A DNA stretch of 64,000 nt from Adiantum capillus-veneris (taxonomy: Eukaryota; Streptophyta; Polypodiopsida; Polypodiales; Pteridaceae), in NCBI GenBank assembly GCA_014529385.2, contig CM043950.1, positions 150,042,945 through 150,106,944 of the forward strand. Reading direction: 5' to 3'. Made by a program: the position numbers and the translations under genes. The notes beneath the pieces are model-generated. The model saw only the letters and a program-made list of their open reading frames with translations. It had not been told where the DNA came from and ran no database searches. Below, in pieces: positions 9,722 to 22,133 of this stretch; the first letter of the stretch is position 1; every line of letters begins with the position of its first letter.

Positions 9722-12700
9722 GTGAGTACTCTATCTAGGGCTTCATACGTCTATATGAACCTTAGATCTAGTCGTGTACTAGGAAATCATGGCATACTCG
9801 GAGAAACCTCCAGTAAAGTATCTACTGAAGAAAGCGTGAATCAAGGAAATTCCTTGCACACAATTCCTGAAGAAGTCTCAGACACTTTCTTAGATTCAAC
9901 ATCCGAAATGTCTTCTTACTCGACTCACTCGGAAATCGGAACGACAGTGCACTATAAGCATATACTATGTTTTTACAAGAATAACCGTCATGGAGCCCAG
10001 GTTTACTTGGACCCTAACGAGGAGTATGCTATTCGCATTGATGACCATGGTATTGAGTTCGAAGAAGAGGTTAGGGCAAACAAACAAGGAAAAATGTACA
10101 TGGATCGAAAATGAACTCAGTACAGGTCAAAAACCTGACGTGATAGAAAAATGGGGGTTAGAAGTAAACACCATAATCTCAGATATGTCAGCAAAAGAAG
10201 GACCACCAACTTTAGAATTTGAGGGATATTATCAAATAGACTTGAAGCCTTTGAAAGGTCTTAGTACGGATCATCCTAGGATCGGAGTCTATTGTTGGGA
10301 AGATAGAAACATAAAAGATCTTTTGTGGACTTCTCATGCCAAACTAGGACAATTAACAGCCATGAAGATCATCTATATCTTCAAGATCAAAGATAAGGGA
10401 TCAACATACCTACCAACCTACCTATTTAGGGATTGTTATAACAAAAACTTTGTTATGATGACTCCTAAGGAGGTAGAACAAACCAAATACCAAGGGTATT
10501 CCATATGGGATTGGATATTGGGGCAAGGACCAGAAACAATTCCAAGAGATGAACACCGTGAGAGATCATCTGAGAGTAATGTGAAGAAACCAGAAAGCAC
10601 CTCATCACGTAGAAAACCTTGTGACACTAAGGCTAGTCCAGGGCTACATGAGTCACTATTTCCAACAGACTGGTTTGAAGGACTCAGAACAGGACCAACT
10701 CCCAGAAGACCTGGAGTTGAACCAAACAGACGTGTCAGACCAGTTTATTTTCAAAAATGGGTCAGAAAATATAGTGGATCAGGGGATCCATATGACCACT
10801 TACCAAAATTTAAGCAAGTGCTAAGAGTAGAGCGTATATTCAATTTTCATACTCAATTCGAGGGGTTTGGAATGACATTAGAAGGAAAATCTTTGACATG
10901 GTTCCAAAACATTCCACCAAGGTCAATCATGGACTTAAACACATTAGCTCAAGGATTTGTAGCTGCTTGTTCCAAAACGAGGATTAAACATAATACGGTA
11001 GCTCAAATCTACAGCTTTAAACAGAAACATGGTGAGTCTGTTAGGGATTGTGCGACTCGAATGAAACAATACATTGCACAATGCCAAGAGATGGAGATAC
11101 CTACAAAAGAAGGACTTGTATCTTTATTCTAGAGGGATTGCTAAACAAAGAACTTCATGCTATACTCTATAGTAAAAAGCATACAACCCTAGAAGAGTGT
11201 GTGTCTGATGTGATTGACCTAGGAGACAATTGCGAGATCTTCAATGAAGAAGATGTCCCTAAGGATAAACAAAGCAAGAAAAAAACATCCACAAAACCAG
11301 CACAAGTGGGAACGGCTGCTGCGGCGCCACTCTCAGCCATAGAAGATATGCTAAAAAGGATGAACGACATGATGAACAATATGAAAAAAGCACCTATGAG
11401 AGGACCAGGACAAGGGATACCTCCACAGGGACAACCAATTAGGCCAAAAAAATGGTGTGCAATCAAGGGTAAATGGACCAACCATGAGACCCACGAGTGC
11501 TACTTCAGACCAAAGTATGATGGGAATGTTCAGTACGTGCCCATGAGGCCACAAGGACAACCCATGTACAGATATCATCCTAATCTGGCCCAAGCTCAAA
11601 GACCACCAATGGGTGTGGAAAGACCTCAACCTATGTTGGGACAACAACCTCCGTATCTAGGACATAATGCAGTGCCTGTAAAGTACATGCACTCTGAAGG
11701 AGTCGTAGATGAACAAGTATTAGTGCCTGTTACACCCTATGCAGAACCTAGTCCATCTACAATAATGGTAGAAGGAGATTGATATAGTCCACATCCACCA
11801 CCAATGGAAGAAACCGTGACTTATGCTCCACCAGAGCTCACAACAATGTATTATGTAGCTAATCAAGGTGTCAAACCTCCCATGGGAAGAGCCATGATGA
11901 AGCCTAGAAACAAGAAATTGTCATAACTGTGGTGTTGATGACCATTGGAGAACGAATGTCAAGAGCCTGACAAAAACCTCAAACCAATTGAAGCCTATTG
12001 CATACAATGTTTCAAAAAGGGAGGACACTTTTCGGAAGATTATCCTAAGAATCCTTTGAACAAGGGTAAAACCGTTGTAAACGTAGTCCAGGTGATGCCT
12101 AGTAGCTCATCAGAGAGTGAACCGATTGTTCGAATCAAGGTAATCACTAGAGCCTAGGCAAAGAAAAAGAAACACAACTCCTCTAATGATTCGGAGAACA
12201 CGATAGTTTCTTCTCAGCAAAAGATATGAGATGAGAAAACAAAACAACGGTTGAAATCAAAGAGAAAGAAAAATTGCTAGCCCAGGACAAGTTGAAAGAA
12301 ACTGGCAGTGAATTCAAGGAAACAACTGTGAAATCTGGAGGATCCATTCTGGTTGATAAAATTTTTGAACCTATTAATGCTGCCTTGGAAGCCTACCAAG
12401 TAGGACTTAAAGCAGGCCAGAACATGGAAAACAAGTGGAAAACCTATCCATCTCTAGACATGGAAGTAGTGAAGCTGGAAGCTTATCAAAATTTGGTAAG
12501 AATCATGCAAGAAATGTTGGATAAACAAAAACCCAAGCTTGAAAGTATGGCAAAACCTGAAGAGCTTGCGGTAGAAGAAACAAAAGAAAAATCCGATGTG
12601 GTGGCAGAAGCCCACCTTGAAACAAATGAACCAGAGCTTACAGTGCCAGACAATAAAGATGCCTTAGACAAAATTCCATTCGTAGAGGAAGACTGGCTAG

Positions 12701-13011
12701 GACACTTATGGGAAAAAGTGAGAGAGATCAATGATGGGAGCCTAACTTTAAAGTCAGCTCCTATAGAGGAAGTCTGGCTGGATAACCTACCTTCTGCTAT
12801 GAACATGGATTTACAATCCTTGTACAAAGATTGCGGATTGGAAGCTTCAAGAATGTCTAAACCATTGAAATTAAAAACATTACCTTCTTACTTGGGAGAT
12901 AACGAAGATGAATCCATCGTTTGTAAGACCACTCAAGTAAAAAGAGCTAAACAGAATCTTTTGGGCCTTTACAGAAGTTGTTTGTACACATGCAATGAGT
13001 CAATGGTATGA
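9722..13011 (+). pseudogene. Ty3/gypsy gag-like gene without pol, frame-broken
   Basis: The reading runs 9722-10110, shifts to 9990-11131 and then to 11048-11782. The retrotransposon gag domain is clear: KWVRKYSGSGDPYDHLPKF, LEGKSLTWFQNIPPRSIMDL and GESVRDCATRMKQYIAQC. A Pro/Gln/Met-rich region follows. Then come two degraded zinc knuckles, CHNCGVDDHW (near 11,925) and CIQCFKKGGHFSEDY (near 12,003), the latter with Tyr in place of the last Cys. An unrelated-looking reading frame at 12274-13011 (Glu/Lys-rich, EDWLGHLWEKVREIND) ends the unit. I see no protease, RT or integrase, so this is a non-autonomous or 3'-truncated gag-type element. LTRs were not identified. Confidence 0.65.
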
Positions 13012-13737
13012 ACCTTGGCCAATTTAGAGCAGAAAGTTAAAATTGTGATTATTAACTTTAGGCTTGAAATGAGCACTTTTTTGCAATTTTCTCAAAGAAA
13101 GTCTTTTTATGATGTTTTGTAAGCCTATGAATCAAGTCAAAGATTAATTTGGCCTAAAATATCAAGAAAAAGTAAATAATCTGAGTTTTGGCCAACTCTT
13201 GAATTTTTTTTACCTCGAAGTGTCTTTGAGCTTACCAACTGGTTCAGACAACACTTAGACTTACTCTCCAGTCGGATTGAGTGGATTCGAGTCTTTTTGA
13301 GCTATTTCTAGCCGTAGACCTGAAATTCTGCAACTTCCAATAACAACTCACACTTGATTCTTCAGAGAGAGCAATGTTTTGAAATCCACCTCGGATCCTA
13401 CTTACCCTACTCCTAGATTCTCATGCAATGGGGTTGTGGAAAGTGTCCACAAACACTCGTTTTCTTGTGTTTTTTATGTTTTTCAGAGCCTTGATCTTAA
13501 GACTTGTCTCGTCTACCAATCATTCTCCAAATCCTAATCTAAATCTACAACCCTACATGCCTAAAGGTACTCAGCAAGTACAATTACTTCCAAGCTACCT
13601 CTACATAGCAAAAGACGACAATCTTAAGGTATGCGGTTTCTAAAAGAAAGTTTTGAACTCTAGGTGAACCTAAAGGAAGTTAAAGGACAACTACACAAGA
13701 TGCTCGTGTTTTCCCTAGTTTAGGTATCTTCGATCCC

Positions 13738-13760
13738 CTGCAGCGGTGCTAAATGTGGGA
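13738..13760 (-). other. Possible minus-strand PBS of a decayed LTR element
   Basis: The minus strand reads ...TGTCCCACA, then TTAGCACCGCTGCAGGGGAT, resembling the TTGGCACCGTTGCCGGGGAT-type primer sites of plant gypsy elements. An LTR end (CCCACA) lies directly beside it. The matching internal region and second LTR were not found. Confidence 0.35.
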
Positions 13761-15538
13761 CACGTCTAACCTCACCATCCTATCTTAATACAGTATTAGC
13801 GAGAACCACGATTAATTTGTCAAACCATGGGACGAAGCTGACTCGACTAGTGCATAGAGGCTACAAGAGGTTGTCAATCTCTCGGAAAACAACCAATGAC
13901 TCACATCTAACTCAAGCTACACTCAAGTGACTGAAATCACCAAAAGACAATCGCTCATCAGCAAGCAAATCACATCCATTATAGCGTCAAATGACATCCA
14001 AACCTAATGGAACTTCTTGGACAAGTTTGTAAGACCTAAGCACACATGCCTATGGTCTCAAACCCCACTTTAGGTCAAGTTCCAAAATCGCGATTATTAA
14101 CAGTAGTGGATTTTTGACCTAGTTGTTTTCGACCCAGAATGCATCTAAATGCTTAGCAATGATGCCCCAATACCCCGCCTATTCTTAGTTTTCAATTTAA
14201 AAGTGTAAATTCCTAGTTATGATGAAATTAGGCCGCGGATCGGCAATGCCAAAAGCTACGAAATACTGTGAATGGCTTACGTCAATGCGTAGATCTCTTA
14301 CCTGCGGTTGCAATGCAACAGACGCATTCACAATGTGACAATTGGAGAGAGAGTAGGAAGCGCCAAAAGGAGAGAAGTGAGCGTCGTTAGCTCACGCTGT
14401 GTAGTTCTTATCCAAATAACTTATAAAAAACTGGCTTGTATACCTTAGCCAAGGTTTTTGGTGGTCAAAACTAGTAATCTGGAGTTCTACCAAAGGTGGG
14501 AAATGACTGGCTCATACAATCTGGAAGCTTGTAGCCCCGGCTCATTAATTACAAAGTGTATTCGAGAAAATAGGAGTTATAATATTCCCGATTTATCAAA
14601 ATAATAATTGTTTTACAAAGAGAACTCCAAAAAATGGTGTTCATGTTAACAATAACCCAGGTGGCCCTTGATTTGTACAATATGCACGTGTTCACAAAAA
14701 AAGTTGGATATCAAAATTGCACCATATCACCACGTTTACCAAGGAGATTCTTGGGAAGAGTAAAACTCTCTCAATACTCAATCTATTTTTCCAAATGATA
14801 TGAAACTTAGTGTATGTGCTCTATACAATATGCAGACTATGGGTATGAAGTCAAAAGTTCAGTTTGACTATCAGATCTACCCTTGAGACATCGTACACAT
14901 ATGATTTCTATTGGCGTGAGTTTTTGTCCAGAACTCATGCACAAGTATCCACAAGTCTTCAGCACTGCTTCCCAAACACTTTTATCAATTTTCCATGCAA
15001 TAATATGCACAAAATCACATGTTTCCTATTTTTCCATTTTTATGCACGACTTTTGTCTTTTGGGGAACGAATGTTGGTCAAAAATTTCTCATCCAGATCT
15101 CTTTCATATCTGTTCTTTTATGACCAACATCACTCACCCATGCACAATTGTCTCCAGAAACTTGTTTATTGCATGTTATTCCTAAAAATAAACTTTTCAG
15201 AGATCACAATTGCAAACAAGCATACAAGAAAATAATTCAATGATGAAAAGATCTAGATCACAATCACATGTCCTATCTACAACTACTCCTACTCATCACG
15301 TGGGGTTTTCCAATTATAGGAAGAATAACACTTTACTACCACCCACGGACTAGTAAACACTTTTTCACCACCACAACCACTCAAACACCAACAATAAATA
15401 CTATACCAAACTAACTAAAACTGTATACCGCAAAAGACTCAAGCAGACACACACTCCCTAGAACCTCTCTAAGACTCTGGAAAACCAGAGGAATTTTACC
15501 TAGTAGGACTAGTCTAAGGTCACCTACCTATGAGTCTC

Positions 15539-15562
15539 ATTCCTAACAGCGGTGCCAATGTT
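15539..15562 (-). other. Second possible minus-strand PBS
   Basis: The minus strand reads GCCCAACAACATTGGCACCGC followed by TGTTAGGAATGAG, a PBS-like site next to a CA-ending sequence. It would mark the inner edge of an LTR lying to its right in the plus orientation. Confidence 0.35.
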
Positions 15563-17087
15563 GTTGGGCAGATACACTACTTGTAGCTGCTAGCAAAATA
15601 TGAACTAGGTTAACAAACAAGATGTAAACCAAGGATGGAGCTTGACCCATAAGAAAAAAGTAGATGGGTGTCAATCACCTACTTGACGTTCTAGAGACAA
15701 TCACTACCAAGGGAAATCATATCAAATAACACTATGTATGCACAACCACTACCTTACCTACGACGGCTACTCTCTCAAAAACATGACCTAATGTTGTCAA
15801 ATCTTCACAAAACTCAAGGAGTAACCTCTACAGAGCTAGAGGACACCACTCTAAAGTCTCTAACCCAACTTACTACCTGTAAACTCTGGTGCAGAACACA
15901 TGTATAAAAAAGGCATGCCAATAATTATAGGTCACCAATTCTCAGCCTGCTTAAGCCTAAAGTGTAGTTCAACCCACCATGAATTCAATGACACGTAGCA
16001 ATCAAAAACAGATACACGGTTAGAGAGAAAACTCACTTTGAACCTCGTGGGAGAGCTCTTCACAAAGAGACTGAAATTGTGCAACATTGGCATTGAAGTG
16101 TAGCTTTTGCCATTCCTAATGGGATGGTGTAGTCAACTTCACAATGTAACTTTTGTAGTGCATGTAGAGAGTAGAATAAGACCTCACTCACTCTCTCACA
16201 CAAAATACATAGTCATAGTACGCTTAGTTGAGCTCAAAAAATGAATAATTCAAAAGTTTTCCTTAGGGTTACAAAAATTGGCTTTTATACTTCAATCTTG
16301 AAGGTTCTAACTTATCAAAATTACCTCCTACTTTCTACCATGGGTTTAGCTGATCTTCATATTAGATATATTACAATCTAGAAACTTGATTGAGTCTTGA
16401 AAAATATTTATAGTTGAGTTCATCAATTAGATGATACCAAAATTGGCTTTCAAGGGTTTAGCCATCAACATTCATGTTTGTAATTGATTGGTTGATTAAA
16501 TTCATGTCAAATAGGTATTCCCAAAATCATATCAATATCATGTAGTGGTGCGACTAGAAATGTGTATGGAAAAATTCACGAATGAAAACTTCAATAGTAA
16601 CTTGTTTTCCGATTGCAAATCAGAGCTCTAGAGGGCAAGTTATGGCCATAAGAAGATTTGGTGGGGGCCGACTAAGGGCCTGGTTGACCGCATTAAAAAC
16701 CATGCCATTTGATATTTTTTGGGCCTTGACAAGGTTCAAAAGGGTAGTGTGGAATGTGTAAAGCTAATTTCAAGTGAAAACTCTCCATTTGGCTTCTCAA
16801 GTGCCAAGTTATAGATGGACAAAGTTTGGGGCAATTTCCCAAGGAAAGGTACTAGGTGATTTTTTTTTGCTTTTGACAACCTCGGTTTGCGGACTTGGGA
16901 TGATCAAAAGGTGGCAAGGATTGAGTGGGTTGAAGTACACAATGGGAGTTGTCAGTGGGTTTTCTAGGTTCGCACATATAGTCAATGAGAAGAAAGAGGC
17001 AAAAGATTCGAAGGGGGGGAAAATTTGGAATTGACAAGTTTTGTGAAGATTGGGGAAGTCTCCAAGGGAAAGGCTCTCACAACACGC

Positions 17088-18232
17088 TGTCAGGAGTTTT
17101 TTGGAGCAAGGGATTGCGCATATGTACATACACATGCATGGTGCATCAAATAAGAGATTGCCCATTTTCCTTAGCCAGGTGGTTATGTGGGGCCCACATG
17201 TGTACAGGTAGGACACCATGTACATAATGCATCGATTTTCATCGTTACTAGTACCATTGTGTTTTTCTACAATAAGGAGGAGTTGGTAGCGCGTAAAACT
17301 TCTCGAGGAAGCTATCCGCGGGCCGACGACGTGAGGTCAGCAGGTGCGTCAGATGGCATCTAGTGGCGTCAGGAGGGCGAACGAGGTCAATATTTGCATG
17401 CAGATGAGGACGGACACAACGTGGATGTTTGCTTGTGAGAATTATGCAGAAAGTTCATCATAAGGACATTTTTTTGGGGCCACTTCACATGGTGGCGAGA
17501 TGCATTATTGGAAAAAAGCTGAGTGCCAGGTGTGCGAATGATGCAAAAAGGTGACAACTATGCACTGCGAGGTCAGTTTTTGGCCTGTTCGGGGTCCGTT
17601 TGAGGTCATCTAAAAGGCCAAGGGTGCCCAACTAATAAAGCTAAGTGTGGGAACTGAAAAAACTGAGAGAAGACCAGAAAAAACGTGGAGAACAGAGGAG
17701 GAACAGCCGCAGGTGTGTTTTTGCCCATTTTGGAGCCTGTTTTGGCCGTAAACTGCTCATCCGATGTCGGATTTGAGCACTTTGACATTGTAGACTGGGG
17801 TTTTGGGCCGTTCCGGACGCGATGGCACTGTCCATTTTGCCAAATTCCTCACTCTTTTTTGCTATTTTTCTGTGTAATCTTCTCCGGTGAGTGAAGCTTC
17901 TCCTCCAATTTGTGATTGTATCTGGTATCTTTTACCCATATTGTGTGAGCTATTTGTCCCATTGGTGTTGGCCCAAGCTCAATTGTATCTAAAAATCAGA
18001 AATTCTCCTCTTTTGAGCTGAGTTTTTTGGGTGTGTGTGTGTGTGTGTGTGTGTGTCTGTGTGGAGTGGGCAAGTGGATAGTCTCTCTCCTCTCACTCCA
18101 GAAGTGTGTTCCCTGTCTCGGCCAGGTATGTTGTCTAAGCCGAGTGGTGTCCCATAGTGTGTGTGTGTATCTTCCCAAGAGTGTGTGTTGGGTCGTTATA
18201 GAGGCGCTGTGTGTGTTTTCATCCCGCTCACA
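17088..18232 (+). repeat. E1 5' LTR (1,145 bp)
   Basis: Nearly identical to 23751-24886, with TG...CA ends. It contains a (GT)n tract near 18033-18056. Short open frames here are not genes. Confidence 0.9.
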
Positions 18233-18238
18233 TTCTTT

Positions 18239-18250
18239 TGGCGCCCCCAT
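18239..18250 (+). other. E1 primer binding site
   Basis: TGGCGCCCCCAT, 6 bases after the LTR end and followed by GGAGGATCTTC. The same site, including that extension, occurs on the minus strand in E2 (46245-46256) and, as TGGTGCCCCCA, in E5. Confidence 0.7.
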
Positions 18251-19275
18251 GGAGGATCTTCTTCGAGTACCTTCTGCTTCGAAATTCGGGATTGCAGGTT
18301 GCAGATTACATGTTATAGGTTACAGGTTACAGGGACAGGTACAGGTACAGGTGATTCACACAGGTACAGGTAGCTGGAGGATAATGATATAGTAGCATTG
18401 GTGTCACTTGCAGTTGTTGTGGGTATGCATCACTTGGCGCCTATTTGAGCGCATTGTCCGCTGGATTGTACGTTACTTGTGGAAACTGCCATTGTACGCA
18501 TTTGTGGAGGCATACTTGGTTGTATTTGGCAGTCCCAGCCATTTCTGAGACTTGGTCTGGAAGATAGTCATTTCTGAGACTTGACTATACGCGATTTGCA
18601 TTAGCCTTCGTGTGAGGGTCGATAGCGTGAGGTTTTTATTGAGCTGGGGGATTCTCAAATGTGGAGATCCTTTCGGTGATACAGGTAGCTGGAGCACCCT
18701 TTTCGTGACCTCGCCATAGGCTATGTACTAGTGAGTCCTACTTGATGCTTGGGTTCTATTGTTGACAGTTTATGCATACATAGACAGTCTATATTTTGGG
18801 TTCCTACTGCTCTACTTCTGGGGAAACTCTGTCGAAATTTTCCCAAGTTATGATGGCTGGTTTTTTGGTCTTTTGAGCCATTTATGCTGTTATGCTGCTG
18901 AAATTTTGGCAAAATCAGAGGTTGAGTCAGGTGTTGGGAGCTTCTTGCTGGAATGGATGATCAAAATTTTAAATGGATGAACAAATGGCCCTCAGTTCAC
19001 TCCTTTTCATTTAACTCAAAGAATTCAGATTAATGTTCATGTGTCCAGGAAGATCTTTTTCCAAGCATAGTCTAGTGTTCGGGCCAAGAATTACGAGAGA
19101 TCCTGGAATGTCCTTTGCCTGTTGTAATCCCGATGATCAACTATGAAAACTCATTTGATGTGCATGTGTTTGTCCTTATCTAAAGTTGAGCTCCATTGAA
19201 GTTTCTGGGGGGTAGTCAAAAGTTTGGGTTCTTGCACGGTGTTGTTCAGGGGCTCAAAGCATTGTAAGGGTAGCC
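18251..19275 (+). other. E1 untranslated leader, partly shared with Copia-1
   Basis: It holds (ACAGGT)n-like repeats at 18,310-18,375. From about 18,430 to 18,850 it aligns with the Copia-1 leader (50,055-50,545), including GAGATCCTTTCGGTGATACA and GACCTCGCCATAGG-type words. The gag start equivalent, ATGGCTTTCTC, is at about 19,276. Confidence 0.75.
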
Positions 19276-21290
19276 ATGGCTTTCTCCCTGATTTCATGAA
19301 GAAGTGATGAAGATGGAAGAATTTTGGAAATTTTGCAGCATTAATAATTGTTATTACAAATTTTTTTGAAAGTGATGAGTTGGGTGGTTTTAAGGGGATT
19401 TGTGTGGTGTAGTAAGGTTGATAAATCAGAGCAGGTTGGAAGTGGAGTTTAAGTAGATTGTTGGGAGGGTTTGTAGTTTGTGAAGTAAGGTTCTTGAGAA
19501 AGACTGTGCATTTTTTGGAATGTTGAGTATGGAGTTATTGATTGCCTGGTATTGATTAGGGGTATAATAGGAACAAAATATGCTGATGAATGAGGAGGGA
19601 GGGTTTGAGTGAGGTTTGTTAGGATTTAAGTTATTGGGTGAAGTCTTTAATTTTGAATTTCAGTGTTGAGTTTTTACAAGGGCGTGAGGGAATTGTGAGT
19701 TGGATAAGTTTAGGTATTGAATGGGCATGGTATGATGTTAATGGGAAGGTTAGTAGATGGTGAATATGATAAGTATAGGATTGTATTAGGATTATGTATT
19801 CAGGTCGGAGGTTTAGAAAAGGTATAATAGTGTTTGTTAAGCAATGGTAGGTTTTGGATTAGACGTCTTTAGTTGTGGAGATTTACATGGCAATGTTAAG
19901 AAAAGGATGGGGGGGGACATGATAAAATTGTTTATAAATGTTATGGCATCGAAAATTAAGGGAGACATTTAGTGGATGACTTGGAGGAAATTTAAAGGAA
20001 AAAATAGTGCTTTGTAGTTTAGAAGGACAAGAGGAAGATTTAGAATGATGAAAAGGGAAAAGAGGACAGAGGTAAGGAAAATGAAGTTTTTTTTTTTAAG
20101 GGGATGGGATTAAGCCATTTAGGAGATTTGGATGGGATGGGAATTAGTTGATTGGTTTAGTGTAGTTTTGATTATATTTATTGGGAAGGGAAGAGATTTT
20201 TTGGGAAGTTTATTAAAGTTTTGGTTAAGATTTTTAATTTTGAATTTGGATTTTAGGATTATGGGAATTTGTTGGATGGTTTGTGTTTGGGTATTGGTGT
20301 ATTAACAGTTTTTTTGGAATTTATAAAGATGGGGTTTTGGAATATGAGGGAATGGGGATATCATTTAATGATTTTTGTTTAGGGGTTAGGTTTTTATTTA
20401 TTTTATGGTGGGATGGTGATATCCTATTAATGGGCAGAGTAATGGTTAGATGTAGTGGGATTTGGTATTATGTTAGATGTTTTATGTAATTTAGGTTTGG
20501 GATATTTTTATGTTAGGGAGCTTTTGAAGTGAGTGGTTTAAGATGAGGATTTGTGTTATATAATATGTGAAGTTGATGGAGGTGTATTTGTTTGGATTTG
20601 GGGGTGGATGGGGATTGTGTTTGTTTGTTAGGTGTTGAGTTGAGTGATTTATTTGGTGGTTTTTGATTTGGTTTTAATTTTGGTGTTAAGAGAAAGTTGT
20701 TTGTGTGGGATGATTAATGGAGTCTCGGGATGGCTAGGAGAAGTTTTATTGGATTTTTATGTTATTTTTGGTTTTTCATTGAAGAGATCAGGTTTTGGAG
20801 ATATATTTGAAGAATGCTAAAGGGTCAAGAAGTGGGAAGAGCAAATGGATTGGTGAGTGCGTAGATGAAGTTTTTTTCATAGTTTTGGAGGTTGGGTGGG
20901 TAGTAGTCAGTCCAAAGAAGATGGGAAGTGGAGAATTTGTGTAGATTTTAAACCCTTAAGAAGAACGATATTCATGATGAGATCGATCAGTCTTGTATGT
21001 GGGGGTTATGAGATTGGTTTGATGGTTTTCAATTTTTCATTGGATTGCTAAAGACCGCACAATATCATTACGCCATGGGGCTTTGCTAACACTGGAGTGT
21101 TTTTGTTGGATCTTGGAGTTAAAGGTGGGTTCAGGGTGTTAAGGGATGTATGTGTTTATAATGTTTGAGACTTGGAAGCTGCAGTTGCACATTATTTGAA
21201 TGTATTTGGATTTATATATTGTCATGCAATTGATATTTTGATGTAGTGAAGATAAGATGAAGTAAGTCTATTATTCTTCTTCCATCACCT
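19276..21290 (+). pseudogene. E1 gag-protease-RT remnant, cytosine-poor
   Basis: It aligns in patches with the intact-looking E2 region (45,242 down to about 42,400), for example around the protease-end block TATCCTATTA...ATGGTTA near 20,425 and the RT block AAGAAGATGGGAAGTGGAGAATTTGTGT near 20,920. Cytosine almost vanishes from the plus strand: 20,161-20,280 has none. No open frame of gag or protease survives. Normal composition returns at about 21,270. Confidence 0.7.
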
Positions 21291-22133
21291 ATGAGTACGA
21301 AGCAATTGGCAACCTTTATACACAAAGTGAAGTACATGGCACGGTTTATTCCATTGTCTTCGCAGCTTCTTTATCCATTACAGCAAGTGGCAAAGCATGA
21401 TCCATTGCAATGGGATGACAAGTGTGAAGAAGTGTTTCAAGAGGTGAAAGAGGTGTTAGGGGGGTTGTCAGCCATGCAGGCTCCTGATTGGGAGAAAGTT
21501 TTTTATGTAAATCCATCAGTAGGGGATGATGCCATTGGAGCCATGCTATTGCAAAAGGGGAAGGGCAACCATTATATGAGGCCAGTGTATTGTGCAAGCC
21601 GAGTGAAGTTGGTAGTGGAGAGAAAGTTATCGGAAGTAGAGCTAGTGATGGCCAATGTAATATTTGCTTGTTGACGATTTCGTCATTACTTGCTACCACG
21701 GCCTTTTGTTTTCTTGACGAGTTATGCCTTTTTGCCACAGTTAATTAATGGTACTAACATGTCAAATGTGGTGAAGAAATGGGTAATTGAGCTGCAAGAG
21801 TTTGAGTTCTCTTTTCTAGTGGAAGATAGTACAAGGGCTACCCTAGCTGATTTGTTGACCTACAAGGAGAATCCCCTTATTGTTAAGGAAGAGGTGGTGA
21901 GAAAGGTAGTTGAAGAAGTGCCACAGATCAGCAATGCACATGTGTTTTTCTTTGATGGTTCATACAGAAAGAGCCACGATGCAGCTTCAGGGGGTATAGC
22001 ACTTTATGATCCAGAGGGGAAGCTAGTATGCAAGAGAGGGTTCAAATTGGATGCTCATAGTAACAATGAGGCTGAATATGCTACATTGGAAGCCGGATTA
22101 CACATTTGTTTGAAGCATGGGTTCGAAGGTTGA
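21291..22133 (+). pseudogene. E1 RT end, RNase H and second RNase H (5' part)
   Basis: One frame with a stop at 21672-21674, where E2 codes Arg (CGA to TGA). It shows STKQLATFIHKVKYMARFIP and the RNase H-like segment IGAMLLQKGKG...RPVYCASR, then FFDGSYRKSHDAASGG with SNNEAEYATLEAG, the first catalytic motifs of an archaeal-type second RNase H. A frame break after 22,133 leads into KGDALLVVKQVLGVW. Confidence 0.8.

Larger units (their letters stand above)
13012..17087. other. Non-coding repeat-derived region
   Basis: Only short open frames, none with recognisable domains. It contains AT-rich half-palindromes like those at 8.7-9.3 kb and two minus-strand PBS-like sites, so it is probably decayed LTR and leader sequence. 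The right end, from about 16,780, is the sequence into which E1 inserted; it resumes at 24,891. Confidence 0.4.

Noticed and set aside
14230-14600. Possible ribosomal RNA fragment (ACTGTGAATGGCT, GGCTCATTAAT words)
   Set aside because: Only short words resemble 18S rRNA; the sequence between does not follow rRNA order.
17996-18392. Small open frames around the end of the E1 5' LTR (and matching ones at 24,653-24,979)
   Set aside because: They lie in LTR sequence with a (GT)n tract and are not conserved as proteins between the two LTRs.
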